A DNA stretch of 64,000 nt from Tetrahymena thermophila SB210 (lineage: Eukaryota; Ciliophora; Oligohymenophorea; Hymenostomatida; Tetrahymenidae), in contig NW_002476121.1 in assembly GCF_000189635.1 (NCBI RefSeq), positions 124,001 through 188,000 on the forward strand, given 5' to 3'. Positions 53,364 through 64,000 of the stretch are shown one piece after another. The notes below the pieces were generated by a model. It made no database searches and was not told the origin of the DNA. It saw only the letters and a program-made list of their open reading frames with translations. Positions within the stretch are counted from its first letter, which is position 1. Each line of letters starts with the position of its first letter. Made by a program: the position numbers and the translations under genes.

Positions 53364-54173
53364 AATTTTTATTTGCGGAGTCGATTGGCCGGGATAGGAA
53401 TCTTTTTTTTAATAATAAAATTAATATTTTTTCAGTTAGAAATAAAAAAAAAATAGCAAACTGATATTTCTTATTAATTCATATGAAATAAAATAGTAAT
53501 AAGATTAATAAAATTATAAAAATTTTATTTAATAAAAAACTATTTATAAGATCTATTTTAGTGCTGATTTCAAAAATAATTTAATATTTATAATAGAATT
53601 TTTTTATTATTTAAAAAATTTTATGAATATTATTAAATATCTAAATTTATGATTGTTTTATGTTAGTTATTCATAAATTTTTAAGATGGTAGTAAATTTA
53701 ATTGTTAATTAATTAATTAACTTATTGCTAGTTAAGAAAATTAATTTAATTAAAGATAATTAAAAAAGTAATTATTCGTTACTGATATTCAGATTCAGGG
53801 AACTAATTGAAGTGAGGCAATTTGTCAAGCTTTAGTTCATTAAGCATTACTTAATCTTATTAATTTTATGGGTTTTTTCTATTTGTATCTCTATTCTCAT
53901 ATGTGCCTCTGCCTACTTATTTATCTTTCTTTTTCTCTTCTTTCTCTTCATTTTTCTTGATTTTTCTTATTTTTTTTTCTTTTTGATTTGTTTTTGTTTT
54001 TCCTTTATCTTTTTATTTTAATTTTAAAATTTTATTTCATATTTTCATAAGTCTCAATTAGAAAAATTATAATATTGAATTTTGTAAATTATCGCTGTTA
54101 TGTATATCTAAAAATATCATCATCATTTCATTATCTTAAAAATTTCTTTGAAAATTATATTTATAAGCTGTAA
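53364..54173. other. intergenic DNA, one GC-rich patch and a pyrimidine tract
   Basis: GCGGAGTCGATTGGCCGGGA at about 53374-53393 is strikingly GC-rich for this genome and is followed by a T8 run, which could end a Pol III transcript. About 53920-54015 is nearly pure pyrimidine (CTTT, CTCTT). No coding frame is supported. Confidence 0.45.
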
Positions 54174-54276
54174 TTTTAAATATTCTCCCTTTTTGGAATT
54201 TTTAAAAACTTGAAGGGGTACACTAAACTCTGACATTTTTATATGTTGGATTAAAAACTTTGGAGAATATTTAAAA
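54174..54276. repeat. 15-bp perfect inverted repeat
   Basis: TTTTAAATATTCTCC at 54174-54188 is the exact reverse complement of GGAGAATATTTAAAA at 54262-54276, separated by 73 bases. Four G:C pairs at the inner end of the stem make it less likely to be chance than a purely AT palindrome. It lies about 300 bases upstream of the uncertain open frame at 54586. Confidence 0.6.
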
Positions 54277-54585
54277 ACAAGCTTATGACGTGTTGGAGAA
54301 AAAAAGAAACTATATACAAATGAATTCTAAAAAATATATAATACATAACATACTAATAAGCATTTATTTAATAGATGAGCATTCAAAAACTTGATTGGGA
54401 AAGGAGAGGAAAAATCTATTTATAAATGACTTATTTGATGAAAAACTTATTATATTATAAATATTTTTGAGAATTTTTTTTGTAATTATATACCTGAATA
54501 TCCTTCGTTCCATTTATCTGTGCTCTGATTTTTAGGTATATTTTAGAGACGGACTAATTCAAAAAAAGGAACCTGATCCTTTTCT

Positions 54586-55260
54586 ATGCATCTAGATATT
54601 TTCTTATTTCTCTCTTTCAAATAGAAGTTTGTTAGATAGAATTCAAATAATCGGTTCTTTTATTAGTTTAGTTTCTTTTAGTTTTTTAGACGGTTTTACA
54701 TTCTTCAAGGTCTCTCTCATAGATCAAAGAAGATTAAAATCAGATATTAACATTTTACTTAGCTCATAAATGATTAGTCAAAGAAATATTCTCATACAAC
54801 TCTTTTACAATAATAATATTTTGAATTTTTGTTTTTCGTTAAAGATCCGTTAAGGTTCCTTATTAAAAACTTTTATAGAGGGGAAATGGATGGCGAAACC
54901 TTTCCTTTCTCTCTCAAAATACTATTTAATTGTGTTTTAAGAGTGAGTAATACTCAAAGATTCGTCAAATATTTTGCCTTGCTCAACATTTTTTCTCTTC
55001 ATTTAGGAATCTTCTTCACATCCATAGATCAACGTTCAAAGCAAATAAGAATCAGGACCAAGTTCGTTTTAACCTCTCAATTTAGCATTCAAGATTCAGT
55101 AGACACACCTCTTAGCGCTTAGCAACACAACTTCTAATACTTAATCGAAATACTTTAAGAATCTATCTTTTCAGCTTTAGAAATAGGATCTATCCCAAGT
55201 AATTGTGAGTCTCTTTTAATTTATTTGTTTTTAATTTGGAAATTATTATAAAAATATTGA
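54586..55260 (+). CDS. uncertain 224-residue open frame in a GC-elevated patch
   Basis: ATG 54586 opens a frame without TGA to 55260, just after an in-frame TGA upstream. The surrounding 54540-55220 is visibly richer in C and G than neighbouring intergenic DNA and uses C-ending codons. However, the protein (starting MHLDIFLFLSFKQKF) is unlike the Gln/Asn-rich genes nearby, shows no motif, and drifts into AT-rich sequence at its end. The antisense strand also has short coding-like pieces (LGIDPISKAEKIDSQ). It may be a lineage-specific gene, a long noncoding transcript, or chance. With a single stop codon, a chance frame of this length is not rare. Confidence 0.3.
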
Positions 55261-55836
55261 TTAATTATATCAAAGAAATTCAAAATTAAATTTTTTCAAA
55301 TTTTCTTAAAGGATCAAAAAATAAAAATTAGATTTATAAATTAATAAATTGATAGGATTGAAGTTATAGTAAATAAAAACAATTAACATATTAGTTCAGA
55401 ATCTCATTAATAAATTTTTACAGAATCTAATATTTTTATATTAGAAGTAATTCTTTCTGATTACTAACTTATTATGAAATAATATTAAATTGAAATTTTT
55501 ATTTATGTATTTTAATAATATTTCTAATAAAAATGTGAAATTATTTTGTTAAAAAATAAAAGCATCATTTTATTAGTCTATGAATATCCAATCCTTGTAT
55601 TTTAAAATTAATAATACAATCTATTTCATGAGAATGTTTATTTAAAAAATAACTTCTAAAAAGACATTTTTGAATGGTTCTTGAAAATAAAATTATGATT
55701 TTGAATGAGAAGAAAATTAAAATGAGAAATTAAACAAAAATATGCAATATTTATTAATAATATTATGAATTAACTTTAACTTTATAGAAAAATATATCAA
55801 CAAGATTTTATTTAAGAAATTTCTAACTTATCAAAA
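55261..55836. other. AT-rich spacer
   Basis: No gene seen. It includes the 3' flank of the minus-strand aminotransferase. Confidence 0.6.
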
Positions 55837-57957
55837 TCAGTTAACAATAGGAGCCCATTCATGAGGAGTATCACCGTACTATATTTTTAATTTATTGCTT
55901 ATTAATAAATATTGCTAATTTATTTTAACTAATTACTTGAATATTTTAAATTGTTTCGCTTATTTTATAAGTAAGGTCACCAGCTTATTTCTTAGGATTT
56001 ATTGGAACTTTATAAGTAACGCCTTAATAATTAAATTCTTCAATTGGACAAACTATAACTGCAGTACCTGCACCAAAGGCTTCAATAAGCTAAATTTTAA
56101 TTTTTTAAATATTAAGCTTATATTTTTTTCTAAATTAAATAATTGATATTATTACTCTTCCTTCTTTAGCTGCCTTAACTACTTCATCAATAGTAATTCT
56201 TCTTTCAGTAACCTTGAATTCCTTCCATTTTCTGGTTAAAGACTAAAAAAATATTAATTTTATATTATTTTACTTAATTTAATATTTACCAAAATAGAGT
56301 CTCTCATGACACCAGGTAAAATGGTACCTTCGTCTAAATATGGTGTAACAAGTTCCTTTTCTCCTTATTCATTAACCCAGAAGAAGAAAATGTTTGAAGT
56401 TCCAACTTCAAGAATGCTAAATTTTATTAGAGATATTCAGTAAAATATACTTGATTATGTGCTTTCAAATTTAATTTACCTATCTTGCCATAACCAAAGT
56501 ACTTATTAAAATCCTTTTTATTCAGCATTTTAAGAAATAGGAATAGTAGGAGCATAGTTACCACCTACTTTCATGTTACCAGTACCACCTGGAGCAGCTC
56601 TGATTCTCTTGGTTTCAGTGAAAAGCTTAATAGGCTTGAAACCAGAGGGATAATAAGGACCAACAGGTGAGAAAACAACAAATAATTTAGCCTTATCAGC
56701 AGGTCTAACACCTAATTTATCCTTTTAAATTTTAAAATAGTTTAAATTTCCTTTCACAGAATTTTGAAAAATAATAGCAATAAGAATAAAAACATTTGTA
56801 TAATGAATGTTTAAATTCTTTAGGCTGCTTGCTCAATATTCTAAAAATATTTACTTCCCATGCAATAACAGTTGGACGAATATATAAAGAGAAGCCTCTA
56901 ATAGGAGGAATCCACTTTTCATCAATCTTAACGTATTCTTCAATACATTTGTAAAGTTCTTCACCATCGAAATCCTTTTAAAATATTGATATAAATTTGA
57001 GTAAATAAATATAAGGAATTAAAGATTTGGTAAGTCAAAATTAAAAATAAAAAATAAGTTAATAAATAAATTAATACAGGTAGGGCAAGAGACTTGCAAG
57101 AATTCTTCAAACGATACATGTTATTTCTAACTCTGAACATACGAATCTTACCATCAGTACCTTTGAAAGCCTTAGCACCTTCGAAGCATTACATGGCGTA
57201 GTGAATTGCAGAGTTGAAAGGATGCATTTCTAAGTTTCTAAAAGGGTGGATATAAGGTTTACCCCAACCTATACAATATACAATAATAATTATATTAAGG
57301 ACTATGCTTTTTAATTTAATTTAAGATTTATAATTGCTGGTATGATATGTGGTATCATACTAGATATTTAGATTTTATATTTCTCAAAATAGATTTTTTC
57401 TATTATTCTATTAATCTATCAGCTATTATTTTTTCAAAAAAACATCCTAAAATTATATTTACCTCCTTTCTTTGAGTCAAAATCTACGCTAAGCATATGG
57501 TCAGTTCCATGAGCACCGAATCTAAGCTTTTCAGCATCAAATTCAGGCATAGGAATAGGATTCTTGGTTAATTCAATAGTGAGATCTTTTCTCTATGTTA
57601 ATTTAAAAAATGAGAATTTTATAAGTCAAGCAATAAAAAAATGAAAAATTAAAATAAAAAGCTAATTTTTATAAAAATCAAGATAATTAATTACGTAGAA
57701 AGTTTGCTTAGATGATAAGTCCATGTTTGCATAGTAAGAGGTTGAGAAGGCTCTCTTTGCTAAGTTGCTAATTGACTAATTGTTTTTTTTAAATATAAAT
57801 TAAAAGGGTGCTTAATTTAGTTTAGAAGGGATTTTGATTTGCAAATTCATAAAGGTAGTTTGCATTTATCAAGTTTCAATCTATCTAAAATAACTAATAA
57901 GTTATTTACCATAGCCTAGGAGCAGTTTTTGGGAACGAAAGATTTTAAGAGATGCAT
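55837..57957 (-). CDS. BCAT: branched-chain amino acid aminotransferase, probably mitochondrial
   Basis: Ten exons give 406 residues: 57957-57910, 57775-57695, 57592-57463, 57268-57078, 56974-56855, 56721-56480, 56416-56290, 56242-56156, 56089-55937, 55878-55837. All phases agree. This PLP enzyme of fold type IV transfers the amino group of Leu, Ile or Val to 2-oxoglutarate. Diagnostic blocks include FGAHGTDHML, IHPFRNLEMHPFNSAIHY, CFEGAKAFKG, LYIRPTVIAWE and APGGTGNMKVGGNYAPT, where Lys241 should be the Schiff-base lysine, and YGDTPHEWAP at the C-terminus. The conserved Gln of YAMQCFEG is encoded by TAA, direct support for the ciliate code. The first 35 residues are basic, Ser-rich and lack acids (MHLLKSFVPKNC, LAKRAFSTSYY), like a mitochondrial presequence. 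The segment GTAVIVCPIEEF retains only the second Cys of the CxxC redox pair found in mammalian enzymes. Many C-ending codons suggest high expression. Confidence 0.96.
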
Positions 57958-59636
57958 TTCTACTTTTTACTTAAATTAATAATGTATGTTTTTTTTTTGT
58001 TTTTTTTATTTTATTAATTAATAATTCAATTTGACTTTGCTAGGTGTATCTTATAGATTTAATGTGAATTTGGAGTATATTAAATTTGATTAATAAAATA
58101 AATCAGAAGTAAAAATAATTCGCATGTTTGATCCAGATGTAATTAAAATTTAGCATCAACTAAAGCGTAAAATGATAAAAATTAGTTTGCAGATTTTTTT
58201 CTTTTACTTGATTATGATGAATGAATTTTCAAAAAAATCCATATTTTTCTTACAAATTCTTAAGATCCTAAATAATTACTATTTTAATCTTACAACTCTA
58301 ATTTTAGTTTTAAGAAATTTGTAGAGAATTTACTTAAATGCGAACACACAACTTTAAAATAAAGTTATTGATTGATATTAATTATTAACCATAAAAAATA
58401 TATAAATTTTATAGCAATATATTTTTGCAACTTGAATTGTTCTGGAGACCACCTTTTAGATTTTCGAACTAAAATTTTATTTGGGCTAGAACTATTTGCT
58501 TTCTACATTAGACAGCATGTATTATTACTTTTAATATCACTATGATATTGAATATAATATTTTCAAAATATTTTTAAACATTAAATTAATCTACATTATC
58601 AATTCATATGAGTAACCACATAGAAAAACATTTTTCAAGGAGTTAAATCTATTAATTACCGCATATAAAAAATTTTTCTTCCATGATTTTGGTTTACAGC
58701 AATTTAAATTTAATAGCCTTTCAAATTTTACCTTAATTTAATTAGATATTTATTTGGTATATTATTTTAGGTTAACCTTAAGTAATAGTTCGTCATTTTT
58801 CTCTTAAATTAAAAATTCGCAAATAAATTTTTACTTTATTTGGGGGTTTTGGTTTTTAAAATTAGACTAGATATAATTATGATACTTATATATTTCTATT
58901 GAATTAAGAAATGAAATGAAAGTTTACATAAAGTAAATATCAAGTATGTCTTCTGAGTTATTTTAGATTAATCTCTTTAAATGATAAGTATGAATTAATA
59001 TTTTTACAAATTCTAACAGTCTTTCAATATTTGTTAAATTTAATTTATATTTAATTTACTAAACATCCAATTTCTAGATATAAATACCAAAACAACAAAA
59101 AGAATAGAAAAATGATGATAGAATTATTTTAATAGTAATATAATGGAAAATTTGTTCTATCATTTTTTTTTCAAATTAATATATTTACATTATAAATAAA
59201 CATTATAAAAAGTTATTTTTGAGAAAAGACTTGCTAATTACGTTATTTAACTACTGAGTTATTGTACCTAATAAGCATTTTTTTAATAATATTGTAGTTT
59301 TATTATTTAAAAAGTCTAAATCCAAATATTGATAATTATATTTCATCAGACTTTATGACTTTACAGAGATTTAAATTTAATAATTTGTTTAAATAACTAA
59401 GTCATAAGCATTTTTGCAACAATATTCAAGTTTTATTACTAAAAAAAATTAAATCCAAATATTGATAGTAATATTTCATCAGATTTTACAACTTTACAGA
59501 AATTAAAATTTAATAATTTGCTCGAATAACTAAGTCATTATTTGCCAATTATGTACTTTAGTGATTAGATAAAGTTTAAGATTCAGATTGAATATATTTT
59601 TTAAAAGTTAAATTAATGTTGTCATTATTTGAATGA
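57958..59636. other. AT-rich intergenic DNA with a tandem duplication
   Basis: No coding-like frame recognised in these 1.7 kb. The 133-bp duplication is listed separately. The left part should hold the aminotransferase promoter. Confidence 0.6.
59271..59536. repeat. 133-bp tandem duplication
   Basis: Two adjacent 133-base copies start at 59271 and 59404, each beginning ATAAGCATTTTT and ending AATAACTAAGTC. Shared internal blocks include AAATCCAAATATTGATA, ATATTTCATCAGA and TTTAATAATTTG. Copies differ by scattered substitutions, so the duplication is not recent. A degenerate third copy may precede 59271. It lies about 100 bases from the 3' end of the minus-strand gene at 59637. Confidence 0.8.
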
Positions 59637-61990
59637 TCAAATTTTTTAGTCTTCAATATGAGAAAGCCATTTTTTACAATTTTATTAAAACTCAACTGCA
59701 TAAAAGTGCATTTCTTCTATATTTGCATCTTTTTCTGAAATATTTTGAGTAAATAGCGAACTAGTGTTAGTTGAGTATGTTTGACCAATATTTTTTAAAT
59801 AGTTTAAGCTACTATTGATATTTTTCAGGTAATCATTAATACCTAATTATTACTCATCTAAATTAGAATCTTATTTAGTCATGCTATTGGTTTTCTTTTA
59901 GCCTTAAGTAGTAGAGGAAGTTATATCTTTATCGTTTTAAGCTCTCCCAGATGAAAGTTCTTAGGTATTTTTTTAAGAGGAAAGCTAAACATCAGAATCT
60001 GTAAAATTGTGTAAGGCTTTTAAAGGTTGTACTTTTTCTTGTTATTAGCTATTTTAAAAATATCCTCCATAATTAGTTTAGTTTTTATTTATTTATGGAT
60101 TTTTTTAGGAAGAAGACCGTTAACCTTAGTTTGTATTATTTACCTAATTATTTGGGCTTTTTGTTCCAGTAGATGTTTTCTTTATTTCTCCGCTATTATT
60201 TTATTAACTTGGATTGTGATTACTACTATCATTAGTGTTACTACTGTAACTATTTTATATATAATTTTTTAAATTGTTGATTCGAGTCTATCTTATCTAA
60301 GACTCAGTTAAATTATTTAAATTTATATTATCAATATTCATATCTACAAAACTCTAATTTTCAGCATTTTTTGAAGATTGGTTCATATTTGCTACATAGC
60401 TTATATTATTTGATATATTCCCTGAAGCTATTCCTGATAGGGATTAATTATTACCATGTAGACTTCCATTAAGGTTGTAGTGTTAGCTTTGAGATGATCT
60501 CTATATATTTTCTAAAATAGCTCCACTTCCTCCACTACCTTAAGAAGCATTTATTTTCCCTCTAAATGGTAAGTTACTTCCTCCATTACTATTATTTCTA
60601 GATTTTTTTAGAAATATTCCACTTTGAGTATGGTTTGCTTCATCTATTTCAGATAAATTAATATTATTTTTTGTGCTTGCTTGTTGAGGCATTTAAGTCC
60701 TTCCCAAAATATCTATCATATTTTTAGTCGAAGAATTTACACCTTATTTTATCCTGTATTGCTGAGATTTTTTCATATTGTTTGATTCATCCTCATTCAC
60801 ATTTTTAGTAGATGATTATAACTAATTCATAAGCATTTATGTATTCATTATATTTGTATTTATATTTCCTACACCGTTTTATCTCTAATCTATTCATGAA
60901 ATAAAATTTAAGTCAATTTTATATATTATTGATGCATACATAATATTTAGTATTTTAAGTATTTAAATGGTTCATATAAAACAAATTCTGAACATAAATA
61001 ATAAATGTATGTAAAATGATAAATCGTTTTGATAGTTTTAAGATATTTTAAATTTAAAATGTTTATTTGAATTTTGTTTCTTTTTTAATTAATAAAGATA
61101 TGTGCCTTGAAATTGAATCATAATATTTTGCTTATACAGCTCTTTAATTTTTAATAATTTGAAAATCTACAATATAATTATTTTTTTTGTATTTCTTTAT
61201 ATTCTTATTACAGTAATTTCTTTTTATAAAGATATTCTAAATTTTTAATAATTGAGAAGTAAACATTTTGCCTATTAATACTAGGAGCTTGAATAGTACT
61301 AATATGTTATTAAAGTTGCTGATTATTGAAATATTTTTTAAGTATCTTTAATTAAAAATTTTTTATTTTTCATAATTGTTTTTAATGTTATTCACACTTA
61401 AATTAGTAAAATTATTGTTTTTATGATATAAAAATAAAGAAAAATATTTATATTACTTTGACTAATATAACGAGCACGAATGTTATTTCTTCCTGCTGAT
61501 TTAGCCCTAGATTCTTTTTCTTTTGCCTGAAAATTAGATATAAAATATAATATTAAAATTCAAGCAAGATTTAGTTGAGAATTAAATAAATTAATTATTA
61601 TGAAGTACTTCTTTAAGTTGATCTTAACTAGGAGAGGCATAGTTAAACTAAATTTATTGGAGTTTTATATCAGATCCAAAACTTTACTTTTAATTATATT
61701 TATAACTTTAACTTTTATCATTAGAAATTCTATTATTATTTTTATATATTCTCTAATAAAAATAAATTTACTTTTGATCTCATAGCCTAATTTTCAGATG
61801 CTGGGTTTGGACTGATATTTCTTGTATTTAATTTTGAAAAGCTGTAATTAGTAGTATTTTCAATTATATTTTATGTTGCACTGCTATTTCTTAGCAGATT
61901 TTATTGATAGAATGTTTTATTGCCATTTATTCCTTAATTTACTACATTATTTCTAGGTCCTACATTTTCATGCTAATTTTGAGAACTCAT
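59637..61990 (-). CDS. Asn/Ser/Gln-rich low-complexity protein
   Basis: Three exons (61990-61772, 61526-61457, 60889-59637) give 513 residues ending in TGA at 59637. The introns are 245 and 567 bases, long for this window, but both have canonical ends and the phases agree. ATG 61990 is the first in-frame start after an upstream TGA. The protein is dominated by Asn, Ser and Gln. The small second exon encodes a basic, more ordered segment (KEKESRAKSAGRNNIRARYI). Other parts are glycine-punctuated (SQGSGGSGAI, SLSGIASGNI). The last 80 residues are less repetitive (GINDYLKNINSSLNYLKNIG, ending NCKKWLSHIEDQKI) and may form helices. There is no signal peptide, membrane span or catalytic motif. I do not recognise it. 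Long Asn/Ser/Gln stretches are common in ciliate regulatory and scaffold proteins, but nothing specific follows. Confidence 0.75.
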
Positions 61991-63528
61991 TCCTTTTATA
62001 AAAACATTAATTATGGATTGTTTAATAGGTATTCAAATAAATATAGTGCTTTTTTTTCAATTAATTAGAATTTTACTAATCGGAGATTATTTATGTGAGC
62101 TATAAATTGCTTAGCTTTTCATGTTTTTGGAGTTATACTTAGTATTATAATTTTATCAATCAAATGCAAGATGTAATTTAAGAAATATAGGTTTTTATTA
62201 ATCTTTTCTTCTGTGAATACAGATATTGTATTATTTTGCTAAAAAGTAAAAACCTTCTATATATCAAATTATGTTAGAATGAAGCGCAATATTCTATTTT
62301 AGATTATTCTATTTTGTTTAGGCTTGTATCTACTAAAAAATTATCTATCTATCCTTTAATATTATTCTGTTATAAATTATTAAAAATAGGTATTTATTTT
62401 TATTAATTGCTTATAACTAACTAAACCTTTAGTTGGTGATTGATACAAATTAAATATTCTTATTTAGTTAGTGTTTGATAAAAAAGTTTAATAATCTAAT
62501 AAAATGAACGATTATTAATGATTTAGATCATTTAATTATTCTTGGCTATAAATCTTAGGATTAAAGTAAAGGAAGATTAGATAAATCATATTAACTATTA
62601 TTTTTACCAATTCACTAATTATAATCCGCTTTTTTCAATTTTTATAATTTTGATTTCATTCACTGCTATTGATAAATCGTATAACTAATATTTACACTTT
62701 CCTAAAACCCAACCACAAAATGTTTTTAATAGATTTTTTACAAAAATTTTTATTTACATATTTAATGAAAAGCAAAACTTATAAAGCTTTAATAATTTTT
62801 AAAATAAATTTTATTCATAGCAAACCAAGTAAATTCATATTTTGCAAACATTTTAATAAAACAATTAAATCTAATAACAATTTGAATTCTAATAATGATT
62901 TAAAAATAAACTACTGTTTTGAGTAATAAACCATTTATATTTTAAATCATATTTAATTTATAAAAAATAATTGAATTACAAATTTATTTTTTTTAATTAA
63001 AAAAAATAATTATTACTTGATAAAGAAATTAATTTTTTCAAAGTCAAAAAAAAGAAAAAATTAAGATTTAATTAAAAAAAATAAATTTATTGGTTTTTAA
63101 ATGGTTTTTTGAAAATAAGCTTTTAATTAATTTAAGAGTAAATGAAATAATCAATTAGATAAAGAAATAATTTATTTTTTGTGTTAAAATCTTAAATAAC
63201 AAAATATTTACTTTTTCAGATTTAAAATAATTAAGTTCAACTTTAATACATATATTTATTTTTATGATTCTGTTTTAGATGATTAAAGAACAAAAAATTA
63301 AATGTTTAAGTAAAAAATAATATTAATTTTTTAAATATAATTTTAAATTTGGAAATTAATTTTATAATTTTTAAAATATAATTAAATTTAGAAATATTCG
63401 AATAGAAATAATTCAATGATTTTTAGATAATAAATAAATAAATAAAATTCTAATTATTTTCTAAGTTTTTTCCTGATAATCAATAAATTATTATTAATTC
63501 AAAATAAATGAAAGCGTAAATCTATTAA
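61991..63528. other. AT-rich intergenic DNA
   Basis: No frame with coding character. A short plus-strand frame around 62669-62926 is composed almost entirely of AT-driven Lys, Asn, Phe and Ile and is not accepted. This stretch should hold the promoter of the minus-strand gene starting at 61990. Confidence 0.55.
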
Positions 63529-63687
63529 ATGATGAATAATGAAAGAGAGAAGAAGAAATAATTTGTTAAAAATGATAGAAAAAAAAGGCATACATAATTA
63601 AAATTAAATGGAACTAGGGGAAAAATGCGAAAGAAAAAGCATATTAACATTAAAAGACAGAATGGTTAATTTATTTGGGTTGGGTGA
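63529..63687 (+). CDS. uncertain 52-residue basic open frame
   Basis: ATG 63529 opens a short purine-rich frame (MMNNEREKKKQFVKNDRKKR, then RGKMRKKKHINIKRQNG) ending at TGA 63687. It is very basic. The length is too short to exclude chance, and the opposite strand is also open here. It could be a first exon of a gene running out of the window, or nothing. Confidence 0.2.
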
Positions 63688-64000
63688 AAATTGCTGAGGA
63701 CTAAATATCAAAGGCGAGTCAAAGATATTAAAAGATAATTAAAAAAAGGTAAAAAAGACTAATAAATTACATATATACAACAATATAAAGAAGAATAAAG
63801 AAAAATGGTAATTTTAAACTTATAACATTTACCTTAACATAATCTAATCTTATTGAAGGTTCTTATAGCTCAATTACGGCTTCATCCAAAGCAAATCAAG
63901 AATCATTTTTTCATTTTTCAAAAAAAAACCACTTCATATAATTATCTTCATGCTACGCAATTTTTTTTTTCCTAGTTAGTTTATCATGATGATTTTAATT
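63688..64000. other. right-edge sequence, possible exon of a gene cut by the window
   Basis: On the minus strand 63833-63906 can be read as a short first exon (MILDLLWMKPQLSYKNLQ) ending at a good GTAAATG donor. Another phase reads LDEAVIELQEPSIRLDYVK up to the same donor. The G/C content here is above the local background. The direction and the remaining exons cannot be settled within the window. Confidence 0.25.

Noticed and set aside
55937-56146. Plus-strand 69-residue frame
   Set aside because: It is antisense to aminotransferase exons and an intron.
60027-60272. Plus-strand hydrophobic frame of 81 residues
   Set aside because: It is antisense to the Asn/Ser-rich third exon of the gene at 59637-61990.
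62703-62719. AAAACCCAACCAC as a chromosome breakage site
   Set aside because: It only partly resembles the Tetrahymena breakage sequence, with mismatches in its core, and no telomere repeats are nearby.
62669-62926. Plus-strand frame of 85 residues
   Set aside because: It is composed almost only of AT-driven Lys, Asn, Ile and Phe, has no partner exons, and looks like chance.
63677-63685. GGGTTGGG as telomeric repeat
   Set aside because: It is a single occurrence with no array, so it is not telomeric.

Overview
The window reads as nuclear DNA of an oligohymenophorean ciliate, most like Tetrahymena, and most likely macronuclear. It is very AT-rich. Long protein-coding frames appear only when TAA and TAG are read as glutamine and TGA is the sole stop. 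The genes are broken by short AT-rich introns, mostly 43 to 200 bases, with GTA-type donors and (T/A)AG acceptors. Proteins are rich in Asn, Gln, Lys and Ser. I see no telomere repeat arrays, no chromosome-breakage site and no recognisable mobile element. The species assignment is inference; other ciliates share this code.

I support ten protein genes and one tRNA. From left to right they are: a Gln/Asn-rich protein with a possible C-terminal helix-turn-helix (1145-3855, +); a giant secreted-then-membrane protein (4459-13893, +, 14 exons); tRNA-Asn(GTT) (14079-14152, +); a laforin-like dual-specificity phosphatase with two CBM20 starch-binding modules (14514-16400, -); an unrecognised 627-residue protein (18203-20086, -); a membrane hybrid histidine kinase with a C-terminal receiver (21982-27827, +); two more giant membrane proteins transcribed divergently (28652-38505, -, 9 exons; 40225-49844, +, 12 exons); a Gln/Pro-rich protein with a possible C2-like N-terminus (50540-52018, +); a branched-chain amino acid aminotransferase with a mitochondrial-type presequence (55837-57957, -, 10 exons); and an Asn/Ser/Gln-rich protein (59637-61990, -). 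I assembled exons by hand and checked that the phases add up for every multi-exon gene.

The main theme is the three giant paralogues, which together fill about 29 kb. Each has a signal peptide, a long region of propeller-like and beta-helix-like repeats with GGAI/GGGx signatures, a short Cys-rich stretch, a G(Y/F)W block, a C-x(3)-G-x(2)-GPLC-x(2)-CD motif, a multi-pass membrane domain and a Gln/Asn-rich tail. They look like large surface receptors or adhesins, but no ligand or function can be read from the sequence. The histidine kinase lies between them and may be an independent signalling gene. The phosphatase and the aminotransferase are metabolic genes: storage-glucan dephosphorylation and branched-chain amino acid turnover.

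The 52.0-55.8 kb stretch is the main region not explained by confident genes. It holds a duplicated hairpin-forming element (53093-53363), a 15-bp perfect inverted repeat (54174-54276) and a locally more GC-rich open frame (54586-55260). Other unexplained items are a gene-relic-like stretch near 39.0-39.6 kb and a 133-bp tandem duplication at 59271-59536.
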